Notes under the pieces: generated by a model | Seen by the model: only the letters and a program-made list of their open reading frames with translations | What the model was told of the DNA's origin: nothing | Database searches by the model: none | Shown here: positions 33,320-42,453 of the stretch, piece by piece | Layout: each line of letters opens with the position of its first letter | Numbering within the stretch: position 1 is the first letter of the stretch | NCBI RefSeq assembly: GCF_004802635.2 | Contig: NZ_CP046053.1 | Coordinates: forward strand, 81,220-145,219 | Source of the DNA: Methylocystis heyeri | Lineage (GTDB): Bacteria; Pseudomonadota; Alphaproteobacteria; Rhizobiales; Beijerinckiaceae | Reading direction: 5' to 3' | DNA length: 64,000 nt | Program-made: the position numbers and the translations under genes

Positions 33320-34456
33320 TTAGCCGTGCTCATACGGTTGGGACCCGAGGCCGGTCCTTGATACGCTGACCGACGTTTTGGCTTTTGGCTTCACGCCGCC
33401 AGATGTGATCTCCAACTCGTAGGGATCGTCGCCTGCGCCATCCGCAATGCAGCGGAATTCGCCCTTGGCGTCCTTCACGATCGCTTCGTATTCGCGCTTT
33501 GCCCTGATGCACGGCGGATCGTTTTCGTCGTCAAGAATTTCCTTGCTGCTTGCGAGAACCTTGGCACCGTCGGTGGCTTGGCTCAGCGCGCTACGCGCGT
33601 CCTGCGAGACTTCGGCCTCCTCACCGAAGTCCGACCAGCTATCCCACGACAGGCTGTGCCAAGAGCAGTGGTGCGGTGCGAGCAGGACGTCATAGGCCAG
33701 CACCGAAGAACGGTTCTTGTTGCGCTCCCAAACGCGCTCCCAGATGGCGACTTCCGCGTCGCCGCCGAAGAGGAACTTGGCGCCGCTCTGACCGAATTTC
33801 AGCAAATGGACGTTCAGGATGACGCTGGACTCGTTCTTTGACAGTTCGTCGTCTTCTTGTTCGTCAGCCGCGGGAAGCGGCGCGATGAGCCGGGCGGAAA
33901 AGGACCAGTCGGGATTGCCGTCGATGGTCGTGAATTCATTGTCGACCTTGACGAGAATTGCTGTCAGATCGTCGGTCTTGCCATTGATGTCTTCGCCGAG
34001 GATTTTTATCCGCTCACCCTCGGGACAGTAGCCAAGGCTTTTGTGCTGGTTAGCCCGCCGACGGGCCTCGCTACTCCACGCCTTCGCGTCATCGCAGAGC
34101 ACGTGGTTTTTCGACGCCCTGCGAAACACGATCGGCGAGGACCACATTTCGCGGATGACGATCTTGTCGGCGGGCTTGGACCAGTCGCTCAAGGGGCCGA
34201 GGTGAAAGTGCTGCTTCACGCCAAGGCAGTGGTCTTTATCGGGATGCGAGAGCAGAAACGCATCGACGTAGAGGCGGCCGGCGCCGTCTCGCTTCAAGCG
34301 GTCGCGAAGCTGTGTCGCAACGTCAGGGGTTTCGTCATCTTCATCATTCGCTGCTGCCCTGATGTTGCAGTCGATCAGGATACGACGACCGTTTTCGGTC
34401 TCGATCAGAGTCATGTCGCCGTTGTCGACGCGGAAGTGGGTGGTTCTGGCCGTCAT
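33320..34456 (-). CDS. MBL-fold hydrolase (ComEC-like)
   Basis: 378 residues from the ATG at 34456, preferred because GGGAG lies 6 bp upstream; ATG at 34462 is possible. The MBL metal motif is LLSHPDKDHC (HxDxDH type), with KFLFGGDAE and LLAPHHCSWHS supplying further ligands, as in ComEC-type beta-lactamase-fold hydrolases. There is no membrane segment. It is the first gene of the operon with the E2-E1-JAB protein; MBL proteins next to such fusions have been reported in comparative genomics. Possible roles are nuclease, nucleotidase or thioester hydrolase. Confidence 0.75.
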   Translation of the reverse strand: MTARTTHFRVDNGDMTLIETENGRRILIDCNIRAAANDEDDETPDVATQLRDRLKRDGAGRLYVDAFLLSHPDKDHCLGVKQHFHLGPLSDWSKPADKIVIREMWSSPIVFRRASKNHVLCDDAKAWSSEARRRANQHKSLGYCPEGERIKILGEDINGKTDDLTAILVKVDNEFTTIDGNPDWSFSARLIAPLPAADEQEDDELSKNESSVILNVHLLKFGQSGAKFLFGGDAEVAIWERVWERNKNRSSVLAYDVLLAPHHCSWHSLSWDSWSDFGEEAEVSQDARSALSQATDGAKVLASSKEILDDENDPPCIRAKREYEAIVKDAKGEFRCIADGAGDDPYELEITSGGVKPKAKTSVSVSRTGLGSQPYEHG

Positions 34457-34507
34457 TGACATCTCCCAATCCGCCGACCGCAATTCGGCACGTCGGATAA
34501 TAATGTA

Positions 34508-34522
34508 TCGCTACTCCGAACA
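34508..34522 (+). promoter_or_regulatory. Operator-like direct repeat, copy 1
   Basis: TCGCTACTCCGAACA, repeated with one change at 34560-34574. The two lie 52 bp apart (about five helical turns) in the intergenic region between the MBL operon and the XRE gene, suiting binding by the adjacent repressor. Confidence 0.55.
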
Positions 34523-34559
34523 TAGTTAACGAGTTCCTGCTTGTCAAATACTTTCTATG

Positions 34560-34574
34560 TCGCTACTCTGAACA
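34560..34574 (+). promoter_or_regulatory. Operator-like direct repeat, copy 2
   Basis: TCGCTACTCTGAACA, 14 of 15 bases identical to copy 1. It lies 37 bp before the XRE start codon. Confidence 0.55.
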
Positions 34575-34610
34575 AACTGAACTCGCTTGGAAAATGACGG
34601 GAGACACGCC

Positions 34611-34931
34611 ATGACAAGCACCTTTGGAGAGAAGATTCGCGCCCTGAGGAAAGAGAAAAAGCTCACCCTCGATCAGCTCGCGGAAAAAGCCCAAAGCTCC
34701 AAAAGCTACATCTGGGAACTCGAAAACAAGAATCCTCCAAGGCCTTCTGCCGACAAAATCGCCAAAATAGCCGAGGTGCTTGGAACGACCGCTGACTACC
34801 TGATGGATTCTCAAAATCTGCAAAGCAAGGAAACGGCTAAGGATCTTGCATTCTACAGGAAATACCAGACCATGGACGAGTCGAAAAAGGACACGATCCG
34901 GCAAATGTTGGACCTTCTCGAAAAGAAGTGA
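34611..34931 (+). CDS. XRE-family repressor
   Basis: A 106-residue Cro/C1-type regulator. The helix-turn-helix occupies the first ~65 residues (KIRALRKEKKLTLDQLAEKAQSS, KSYIWELENKN), followed by a short C-terminal helix. The ATG at 34611 has GGGAGA upstream. It overlaps the ImmA-like gene by 4 bp and is divergent from the MBL/E2-E1-JAB operon, so it probably represses that operon through the repeats at 34508 and 34560. Confidence 0.85.
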   Translation: MTSTFGEKIRALRKEKKLTLDQLAEKAQSSKSYIWELENKNPPRPSADKIAKIAEVLGTTADYLMDSQNLQSKETAKDLAFYRKYQTMDESKKDTIRQMLDLLEKK

Positions 34932-35818
34932 CCATGGAATCCAAATTTAGCGCGCTACGCTGGGCCTTGGAGATGACGCAGTTCTGGAAGCTGGCGTTGC
35001 CAGACAAGCGGTTTCCTGTCGATGTCGAAGCCATCGCAACTGAGGTGTCGCGCGCCCGCTTTCCGAAAGATCCCTTGAAGGGGATCGAGGGGGGCAATCT
35101 GCCGGGCTTTGAAGGCGCGCTTTATCCGTTGGGTAATCCGCGCGACGGCTGGGGAATTATATACAACAATGCCGGAGTCGCACCCGGCAGGAAGCGGTTC
35201 ACGATAGCACACGAGTTCGGCCATTATCTCGCTCATCGGCATACGCTCCCTCCTGAGGGCGTCAAATGCGATTCCAAAGCCATCATTCGCCGCGATGGCG
35301 CCGGGATCGAGAAGGAGGCCGACGAGTTCGCCGCCTATCTTTTGATGCCGTACGACGATTTCAAGCAACACATCCCTCCATCTAAAAAGCCGTCGATCGA
35401 CGATCTCATTGCCTGTGCGGACCGCTACGGCGTGTCGTTGATTGCAGCTACCTTGAGATGGCTGGAATACACGGAGCGCCGTGCCGTATTTGTCGTCTCT
35501 CGAGATGGCGGGGCGCTATGGGCGAAATCAAGTGAGCCAGCTTTTAAGTCTGGTCGTTTTCTGCGGACAGCAAAAGAGACATACATGCTTCCCGACGCAG
35601 CCTTGGCTGCCCGTGACGAATTTGACAGCCAAGGACGCGCGACTGCAATTCACCCGCCCGGCGTCTGGTTTCCCGAGGAAACCGAAGAGATGACGATCCG
35701 CTCCAAGACATATGATCTATCGCTGACGTTATTGTTTCTACCGCGCGAGTTTCGTTACGCAGCAGTGATCCAGTCAGATCTGATGGACACCTTTGAGCGG
35801 ATGACTAGCCGATCATGA
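34928..35818 (+). CDS. ImmA/IrrE-family metallopeptidase
   Basis: A 296-residue ImmA/IrrE protein. The zinc-binding motif is TIAHEFGHYLAHRH, with EKEADEFAAYLLMP supplying the distal Glu. The C-terminal ~100 residues form an additional sensor-like domain. Either GTG at 34928 or ATG at 34934 starts it; the GTG overlaps the XRE stop. ImmA-type peptidases inactivate their partner XRE repressor in response to a signal, so the pair may derepress the neighbouring operon on infection or DNA damage. Confidence 0.85.
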   Translation: MTMESKFSALRWALEMTQFWKLALPDKRFPVDVEAIATEVSRARFPKDPLKGIEGGNLPGFEGALYPLGNPRDGWGIIYNNAGVAPGRKRFTIAHEFGHYLAHRHTLPPEGVKCDSKAIIRRDGAGIEKEADEFAAYLLMPYDDFKQHIPPSKKPSIDDLIACADRYGVSLIAATLRWLEYTERRAVFVVSRDGGALWAKSSEPAFKSGRFLRTAKETYMLPDAALAARDEFDSQGRATAIHPPGVWFPEETEEMTIRSKTYDLSLTLLFLPREFRYAAVIQSDLMDTFERMTSRS

Positions 35819-36041
35819 CATAATCTCGAAGCGGCCGGGGCGTTGTTAACACGATCTGAGCCAGCTCTGAATACGCCGCGCGGATTATTCGCAGGCGCCT
35901 TCTCCCTGCTCGTTTCCACGATGACGACACCAAAAGCTTCGAGGCGAAACGTGAGCGGCTTCCCACGCTCATGACGCGCGCTTCGCACCGTATCGCTCCA
36001 CCGCTCTCACCCGGCATGGTCCAGCTTCACGCAAAGCCGGC

Positions 36042-38468
36042 CTACATCAGTTCTGGTAAATCGTCGGGTGTGTCGACGAACATTTCGGCTTTGAAACCTG
36101 CCGTTCCCATTTCCCCTTCGAATTTTTCTCTCAGCTCCGGTTCGTTTTGGAGCCTTTCGGCAATCACCTTTCGCAAAGCCTCAGTCTCGCTTTTCACTTC
36201 CAACGTCATTTTAAGCACGTCCCCATCGGCTCGCTCAGCTCGCTCGGCTTGACCCGTCACCCCCGAAACGTCAGCGCTTACGGCTGTCGCCGCCGATGCC
36301 GCCGCCGGCTCGCTACCGGCGGAGGTCACTACGGCAACAGCCCCACTGACCGCGCGCTCCCCACTCGTCCGCGTTGTTTCCGGTCTTGGCTCAGCGCCTT
36401 GCACGCTCCCCCAATCGCCGCCGCCGCCGAATTGTTCCGCGCGATCGGCGTTCAAGGTATTTCGCGCCGACACGATTTCCGCCCGCAGCTCGCGCGTCGC
36501 GTCCACGCTTGCTCCCGGCCGTGTCAGAAGCCCGCGACGACGCTTCAACGGTTCAAAACTCTCTGCTTCCGTTCGAAGGCGCCTGCAAATATCTGCGATC
36601 GGCTCGTTTCGCGTCTCGTTCATGGCCGTAACGAAGGCCGCACGAAAAACCTCGCAATCTTCGAAAACGGCTTCCGCCGCCGCCATGACGCGCGCCAGCG
36701 CTGCGTCATGTTTCGAGCCGGCCCCCAAGCGCGCCGCCTGAGGCTCCACTGGCGCAGACCATTGACTCTCCCCGACGGCTGGGATGCTCAGCCGGCTCTT
36801 AAAGGCCGCCGCCGCCGCGACCTTTCGCTTATATCCGGCGTCCTTGAAGAAGTTAATCTTGCCGATGACCGCGGCGTAATGGCCACGGACGAGCAACAAC
36901 GACTTTTTCGAGTCGAGCCGCCGCAGCTCTTCTCCGGTCATTAGCGGCTCCAATTCCCAGCGCCCCTGCGTCGACCGACTGGCGCGCGGCATCCCGCCGA
37001 TGAAGCCGGCGCCGCCGACGGAGGTTCCCCACCCCTCGCGCCGCACCCAATGCTTTCCGACCTCCTCGGCGCAATATTTCGCCGTGGTGTCGTCACCGAC
37101 GCCGATCAAGAGTTTCACGTCCATATTGCCGATCAACATATCCCTGGTTGCGCGACCATAGCGCACGTCCATCTGAGTCAGGCCTTGCGCGATCACCGCA
37201 ATTTGGAAGCCGTAGCCTGCCACGAGCGGCGCACGATCGACGATTTCGGGCATACGCCCGAATTGATAAAACTCGTCGAGCATGAGGAGCAGCTTGTGCG
37301 GTTCGTCCAGCCCGGGCAGCTCTTTGAGCAATACGTCATGCACCTGTTGCACCAGGAGACGCACGACTGCTTCGACCGTCCCGAAATTTCCGACCGGCGT
37401 TCCAATCAGAATCGTGAAGGGCGTGCGGCGCAAATCGGCAATGTTGAAGTCGCTTCTGCTGGTCGCCTTGTCCACCAGCTCATTGTTCCAAGCATCGAGC
37501 GCCGTCGTTATGTGCGCTTCGAACGACATGCGCTGCTTGTCTTCCCGCCCTATGTGCTGGCGAAATTTGTCGACGACGAACTCGTTCAAATTGGGCTCCG
37601 CGACGAGGATATCTCCCATGACCTTCGCGAGGCTTTGCCCGCGACTCATCATTTTCAAAGCGGATTTGATCGTGCGGCGCCCGCGCATCGTTTCGCTATC
37701 GAGCACATAGGCGAGAAGCCCGGCGAACAGCCCCCGCGCCGTTTCCGCCCAATAGGCGTCACCCGTCGCCGGCGTCGCGATCAAACTGCGCGCGATGTTC
37801 GTGACATCCGTTGCGCGCTCCGGCCAGGGCGACACGAGGTCCAACGGATTCCAACAATGCGACTCGGGCGAGCCCGGCGAGAACATGAAAATCCTTTGGC
37901 CCAACGCCGCGCGCGCCGCGCCGATCTCGGCCCACATTTCTCGCTTTATGTCCAAGCCGATCAAGGAGCCGCACCATTCGAGCGCGTTCGCGAGAACGAA
38001 GCCTATGCCCTTGCCCGAGCGCGTCGGGCCGTTCACATATATGTGGCTCGGTCCGCCATAGCGCACGTCGACGCCGTTGAAGCGCCCGAGAAAGATCGAA
38101 TAACCCGGCCGGCCGTTCAGCAAACCCGCCGCCTTCAGGTCTTTCGCCGTCGCCAAACGCGCGCCGCCTTTCGGCGCTTGAATGGCTCGAAAATTATTGA
38201 AAATCTGAGATGCGCCGACTGAGACGATGACGAAAGCAAGCGTTGCGCCGAGGCTCGCGCGCCCGACGATCTTTTTTACCACCGGGTTGCCCCATTCCGC
38301 CATCGCCGATTGCGCGGGCAACAGCAGCTCGGACCCATGCGCGAAGCGTTGCCAGAGCGCCCAACTATGCGAGTGCATGGCGACGGCAAGCGCAAAGGCG
38401 GCTTCCCAAAGAAGGAAGGCCGCGAGCAAAGTCGCGACGCCAGCAGCGAGATAAGCGAAGACCCGCAT
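36042..38468 (-). CDS. virD4: VirD4/TraG-type coupling protein
   Basis: An 808-residue coupling ATPase. Two N-terminal TM segments (about residues 7-30 and 72-90) precede Walker A GPTRSGKG (147-154). Walker B is LLLMLDEFYQFG. The C-terminal ~150 residues are a Pro/Ala/Glu-rich extension. It would bring the relaxase-DNA complex to the VirB channel. It is the last gene of the virB operon, 9 bp after virB11. Confidence 0.92.
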   Translation of the reverse strand: MRVFAYLAAGVATLLAAFLLWEAAFALAVAMHSHSWALWQRFAHGSELLLPAQSAMAEWGNPVVKKIVGRASLGATLAFVIVSVGASQIFNNFRAIQAPKGGARLATAKDLKAAGLLNGRPGYSIFLGRFNGVDVRYGGPSHIYVNGPTRSGKGIGFVLANALEWCGSLIGLDIKREMWAEIGAARAALGQRIFMFSPGSPESHCWNPLDLVSPWPERATDVTNIARSLIATPATGDAYWAETARGLFAGLLAYVLDSETMRGRRTIKSALKMMSRGQSLAKVMGDILVAEPNLNEFVVDKFRQHIGREDKQRMSFEAHITTALDAWNNELVDKATSRSDFNIADLRRTPFTILIGTPVGNFGTVEAVVRLLVQQVHDVLLKELPGLDEPHKLLLMLDEFYQFGRMPEIVDRAPLVAGYGFQIAVIAQGLTQMDVRYGRATRDMLIGNMDVKLLIGVGDDTTAKYCAEEVGKHWVRREGWGTSVGGAGFIGGMPRASRSTQGRWELEPLMTGEELRRLDSKKSLLLVRGHYAAVIGKINFFKDAGYKRKVAAAAAFKSRLSIPAVGESQWSAPVEPQAARLGAGSKHDAALARVMAAAEAVFEDCEVFRAAFVTAMNETRNEPIADICRRLRTEAESFEPLKRRRGLLTRPGASVDATRELRAEIVSARNTLNADRAEQFGGGGDWGSVQGAEPRPETTRTSGERAVSGAVAVVTSAGSEPAAASAATAVSADVSGVTGQAERAERADGDVLKMTLEVKSETEALRKVIAERLQNEPELREKFEGEMGTAGFKAEMFVDTPDDLPELM

Positions 38469-38477
38469 TCGCGCCCC

Positions 38478-39548
38478 TTACGTTTTTTTCGCAAAGCCAC
38501 GAAAATAGATTTCCGACACGCCGCGCGTCGGCCGGCGGCGCAGTTGGACGACCATCGGAACCACCGAGCGCACGTATTCCATGATTTCGCTTTTGGTGAG
38601 CTTCAAATCGGATTGCAGCGTCATCAGCGCCAGGCGCTCGAAAGCGCCATGACAACTATCGGCGTGCAGCGTCGTCAACGAGCCGGGATGGCCCGTGTTG
38701 ACCGCTTGCAAAAACGTCGCGGCTTCCGCGCCGCGAATTTCGCCGAGAAACAGGCGATCGGGACGAAGACGAAGACTGGCTTCGAGCAAATTCTGAATGG
38801 AAACCTGTGCGAGCCCCTGCCCGCCTTTCGACGCCAGCAAGGAGAGCCAGTTGGGTTGCGGCGGTTGCAGCTCGCGCGTGTCCTCGATCGACACGACGCG
38901 CTCGCTATCAGGGACCTCTTTGAGAAGCGCGTTGAGGAAGGTCGTCTTTCCCGACGACGTTCCGCCCGAAATAATCATCGTGACGTGATTTTTCACCGCA
39001 AACGTCAGGGCTCTTCGCACGCCTTCGGGGGAGGCGTCTTGCAGCAGAGACGCCAGCTCCGTTTCGACTTCCGGGTAATGGTCGAGATCGGGCTTGGCAG
39101 GACCGCGTATCCTCACACCCTCAAAAGCGCCCATGCGCGCGTAGTCGCTCAAATCGAGATTGGCGATGACCTGCTTGCGGATCGAAAAGGCGCCGCCGCT
39201 CGGGGCGGCCGGCGCCAGCACGCCCTGAAATCGCTCACCATGCGGCATGGCGGCGGACAGGAGCGGCGTCGAGGAGTTGACCGATTGCGAGGTGGCGGCG
39301 GCGACATGCTCCGCAAGCCGCCTTACCGCCGTTTCGGTCAGCTCTTCGACCTCGAACCGCTCCATCGCCGATTTGCCGAGGGTTTCGACCCAAACTTCTC
39401 CCGGCCCGTTGACGCAGATTTCGATGACGTCAGGGTTTTGTAACCATTGACGAATTGGCTCCGCCGCTTGGCGGAAGAACACCGGCAGGGACTCCCAAAG
39501 AGGGATCCCGATCGCCCCGCGCTCGTCTATTGGGGTGCTTGAGTTCAT
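38478..39548 (-). CDS. virB11: VirB11 ATPase
   Basis: 356 residues. Walker A is GGTSSGKT (195-202), then SIEDTREL (Asp box), LRPDRLFLGEIRG (Walker B region) and TTLHADS (His box), all standard for VirB11/GspE traffic ATPases. With this start the gene overlaps virB10 by 119 bp; a GTG at about codon 23 would halve that. The conserved N-terminal domain begins near residue 35. Cytoplasmic hexamer energising pilus assembly and export. Confidence 0.92.
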   Translation of the reverse strand: MNSSTPIDERGAIGIPLWESLPVFFRQAAEPIRQWLQNPDVIEICVNGPGEVWVETLGKSAMERFEVEELTETAVRRLAEHVAAATSQSVNSSTPLLSAAMPHGERFQGVLAPAAPSGGAFSIRKQVIANLDLSDYARMGAFEGVRIRGPAKPDLDHYPEVETELASLLQDASPEGVRRALTFAVKNHVTMIISGGTSSGKTTFLNALLKEVPDSERVVSIEDTRELQPPQPNWLSLLASKGGQGLAQVSIQNLLEASLRLRPDRLFLGEIRGAEAATFLQAVNTGHPGSLTTLHADSCHGAFERLALMTLQSDLKLTKSEIMEYVRSVVPMVVQLRRRPTRGVSEIYFRGFAKKT

Positions 39549-40791
39549 ACAGCGCCTCTTTCACAGGGTCCGGATAGAGATCTTCGAAATCGAGATCGCG
39601 CTTCACGAAAACGATGATGCGCGTTCCCTGATCGACGTATATCGTCGGCGGAATGTGAATCTCGTCCTTCAGAGCCTCCTCGGCCATTTTCTGGACGCTC
39701 TGCGACATCGTTTGCGCGCCGATGCTGCGCGCGTTGAGCGCAATCTGATTTTGCGAGCTTCCACCCCCGATCGGGATCAGCGTCCCGGTCGTCGGATCGA
39801 AAGCGTAGGTCTGATTGCTGGCTTGGTTTTGATTGTTTTGTCCAAGCTGCGCGACGAATTGCGCCACGCCCCCCGTGATCGTCAGCAGCGCCGCATTGCC
39901 GAATCTGTCGAGGAAATGTTTGTCCACTTCGCCGGTCAGGCCGGAGCGCCCCAAACTGTCGGTTCCGTACGAGCCCAGCATCAGCGAGACGCCATCGGCG
40001 CGCAGCATCCGCGTCCACACGATGAAAATGCGCGACTGACCCCGATTGAGGCCCGAGCGATATTCGCCCGTCAGCATCGTTCCTTTGGGGATGAGCACAC
40101 GCCGACCGTCGAAGGAATAGACGTCTTCGGTCGTCGTCGCTCGCACATTGCCCGGCAAATCCGAACTGATCGCCGTTTCCAATATGCCTTTGATCATGAA
40201 GCCCTGCGGCACGAGCGCATCCGTGCGATGATTCTTCGTGGCGCGCGCCCGAACAACGTCGTTTTCGGCGTTCTTGAGAAACCTGCGGTTGGCGTCTCCC
40301 TCCTTTTCTTCCGCTGTCAGATGTGCGGAACCGTCGACCGAAGCCGTTCCTTCCCGGTCGTTCACGACCAGCATGGGGGAGCGCAGTCGCGCCTCGCGCC
40401 TGGCCACCTCTTCCTTACGAAGCCTTTCCAATTCCGCCAGCCGGCGTGCTTCGCTGTCGTCCACGGGCGCTTGCTGGACCACAACTCCAGTCGGCGGCGC
40501 GACGACCGTCGCCGCCGCCGGTGGAGGCGGAGCAATGACAAATCTATTTTCCTCTGGCTTCGGCGGAGGCTTGTCGAAGGAAACGCCGGGTTGCAGCCTC
40601 GCCGTCGCGAAAGACTCTTCGCCGGCGTTTTGGGGCTTTCCCCCTTTTTTGGAAGAGGTGTACCAAACGAGACCGAGAATCAGCGCGAGGACCGCCGCCA
40701 TCACCATCGCCACCATGACGCTCGGATTGGACGCTTGGCGCGTCACCGTTTCGTTCGCGAGTCGGCTTTCTTCGTCGAAATCGGCGGCCAT
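39430..40791 (-). CDS. virB10: VirB10 channel scaffold
   Basis: 453 residues. A short cytoplasmic N-terminus is followed by one TM segment (SVMVAMVMAAVLALILGLVWY), a Pro-rich periplasmic linker (PPKPEEN, PPPPAA) and the VirB10 beta-barrel domain (VLIPKGTMLTGEYRSGL, IFIVWTRMLRADGV, GTRIIVFVKRDLDF). It spans both membranes and opens the outer-membrane pore. Its C-terminal extension (NRRARGDRDPSLGVPAG...) is encoded by the DNA that also encodes the VirB11 N-terminus. Confidence 0.92.
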   Translation of the reverse strand: MAADFDEESRLANETVTRQASNPSVMVAMVMAAVLALILGLVWYTSSKKGGKPQNAGEESFATARLQPGVSFDKPPPKPEENRFVIAPPPPAAATVVAPPTGVVVQQAPVDDSEARRLAELERLRKEEVARREARLRSPMLVVNDREGTASVDGSAHLTAEEKEGDANRRFLKNAENDVVRARATKNHRTDALVPQGFMIKGILETAISSDLPGNVRATTTEDVYSFDGRRVLIPKGTMLTGEYRSGLNRGQSRIFIVWTRMLRADGVSLMLGSYGTDSLGRSGLTGEVDKHFLDRFGNAALLTITGGVAQFVAQLGQNNQNQASNQTYAFDPTTGTLIPIGGGSSQNQIALNARSIGAQTMSQSVQKMAEEALKDEIHIPPTIYVDQGTRIIVFVKRDLDFEDLYPDPVKEALYELKHPNRRARGDRDPSLGVPAGVLPPSGGANSSMVTKP

Positions 40792-40809
40792 CTTAAAACT
40801 CCAAGCCTC

Positions 40810-41694
40810 TCATTGTCCCAAGCTCGACAAGCCGTTGCTCGTCGGAGCGGAAAAAGGGTCGCTTCCCAGCACTTGCGTCAGGAGGCTCTTTTCTTCCGGT
40901 GCGTGAACGCCCTGCAGATTGGCTTGCACGTCGTTCTCTCGCGTTTTCGGTTCGGGGCGGCTCGAAGCGCGCAAATTGAAGACGCAGGCCGTTTCGTCGC
41001 CGTTGCGCATCGTCCACTGACCCGCCGTCTTGTCGACGACGATCATTTCGCCTTCACGCCGATAGTTCATCAGCGTTTCGCTGCGATCGGTGTTAACGAC
41101 GAAAATTCCCGGAACCTCACCGGAGAAGCGAAAATACGTCTTCGTCCCATCGTCGAAGACATTTTCCGGTTTGAGGGTGACGCTCCCCTTGTAACTGTAG
41201 TCGAAATTGCGAACGCCCGAGCGCTTCGCGTTTCGCATGTTGGGAAACGACGCCAACTCGCGCGCCTTTTCCATGAGGCGCGCGTCGGCTTCATCCTCTG
41301 GATAGGTGAAGCGCACTTTGAAGACGACCCGATGCGCGGATTGCGAGTCCGCGCGCAGAATGAAGCTGTAAATGCGCTTGCGCGTCACGATGGTCATGTT
41401 CGTGACCGCGCCCTTATCGAGCGGCTTTATGAAGAGATAGCGCTTAGATTGATCCGGCACCGCCTGCCAGGCAAGCGAGTCGCCGAGAGCAACGGTCTCG
41501 ATCTTCTCGTCCTCGCCAAGCACGACGATCGTGGAAACCCCGCGCGTTCCCCAAACCGTGACGACGTTGTCGCGCTCGAAAGGAACCGTGCGAATGCGTG
41601 AATCCGCGACCACCGGTGTTGGCGAGCGTTCTGCTCTCGCAGGAGGCGCGAGCGCCGTCGTCAAGACGACGCCGAGGCAAAGAATGCGCTTCAT
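40810..41694 (-). CDS. virB9: VirB9 outer-membrane channel component
   Basis: 294 residues with a signal peptide (MKRILCLGVVLTTALAPPARA). VirB9 features follow: RTVPFERDNVVTVWG, KRYLFIKPLDKGAVTNM and the C-terminal lipoprotein-binding region VNTDRSETLMNYRREGEMIVV. It forms the outer-membrane core complex with VirB7 and VirB10. Its start overlaps the virB8 stop by 4 bp. Confidence 0.92.
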   Translation of the reverse strand: MKRILCLGVVLTTALAPPARAERSPTPVVADSRIRTVPFERDNVVTVWGTRGVSTIVVLGEDEKIETVALGDSLAWQAVPDQSKRYLFIKPLDKGAVTNMTIVTRKRIYSFILRADSQSAHRVVFKVRFTYPEDEADARLMEKARELASFPNMRNAKRSGVRNFDYSYKGSVTLKPENVFDDGTKTYFRFSGEVPGIFVVNTDRSETLMNYRREGEMIVVDKTAGQWTMRNGDETACVFNLRASSRPEPKTRENDVQANLQGVHAPEEKSLLTQVLGSDPFSAPTSNGLSSLGQ

Positions 41695-42443
41695 TGTTGT
41701 GGGGCCCCCGTCGTCGCGGGAATGACGGATTCTTGATCCTTACGATATTCGATCACCTGGAAGCCGAGCGGATTGTCGAAACGCCATTCGTTTTTCATCG
41801 GTTCGTTCGTGTAGCGAAAGCGCACGTTCGCCGCCCAATGCTGAACGATTTGCTCGCGCTCCGTAGTGCGCGTCGTCATGAAGCGCACGGCGGCCGTCGC
41901 CTGCGTTTTTGGGTTTTGCATCCAGCCGTTCGTCAGAAAGTTCACGCTCTTGACGTAGACCTTGATGCGTCCCGTCACTCCCCAAAGCTTCGCCGGATTG
42001 TCGGGATTGCCAGGGGAGTAGAGTTCGGTCAGCTCCTTGCTGGCCGTTGCCGCCGAAAGCAGAGACGCGAGTTCGAAATTGTCGCGTAGCGCCGGAGGGT
42101 CGTAGGTCTCGCGCGCCCGGATGTAGCGGACGATGGCCGCTTGCGTCACTGCCTCGCGTTGCGAGATCGGCCCACCCTCTTCCAAGGGCCGCGCCACCTC
42201 GACGAAGCCCGTCGCCTTATCGACGAGCAGCGTCACCACTTCCGTCGATTTCAGGGGGATCAGCGCCAGCAGCGACCAGAGCGCGCCAAAGAGCGCCAGA
42301 CACAGCACCACGGAGACGACGCGCCAGCTATTGCGTGACAATTCCAAGCGGCGGTAGATGTCGCGCTCCCAGCGCGCGCCATCCTCGTAATAATGGCCCT
42401 TCACCAAAGGGCTGGGCCGCCCGTCGCCCGCATCCGTCGTCAT
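41691..42443 (-). CDS. virB8: VirB8 inner-membrane assembly factor
   Basis: 250 residues. A cytoplasmic N-terminus of ~40 residues precedes one TM segment (WRVVSVVLCLALFGALWSLL). The periplasmic domain is NTF2-like (YIRARETYDPPALRDNFELA, VRFRYTNEPMKNEWRFDNPLGFQV), typical for VirB8. Confidence 0.92.
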   Translation of the reverse strand: MTTDAGDGRPSPLVKGHYYEDGARWERDIYRRLELSRNSWRVVSVVLCLALFGALWSLLALIPLKSTEVVTLLVDKATGFVEVARPLEEGGPISQREAVTQAAIVRYIRARETYDPPALRDNFELASLLSAATASKELTELYSPGNPDNPAKLWGVTGRIKVYVKSVNFLTNGWMQNPKTQATAAVRFMTTRTTEREQIVQHWAANVRFRYTNEPMKNEWRFDNPLGFQVIEYRKDQESVIPATTGAPQQ

Positions 42444-42453
42444 GCGTCAGTCC

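Noticed and set aside
28650..34456. Standard type II CBASS
   Set aside because: No CD-NTase gene is found in or next to the operon; E1/E2/JAB are fused and an MBL protein is present instead.
37050..38222. 390-aa open frame on the plus strand
   Set aside because: Antisense to virD4 and without family resemblance.
39535..41601. 688-aa open frame on the plus strand
   Set aside because: It is exactly antisense to virB10 and virB9, is Arg/His-rich and resembles no protein; a product of high GC third positions.
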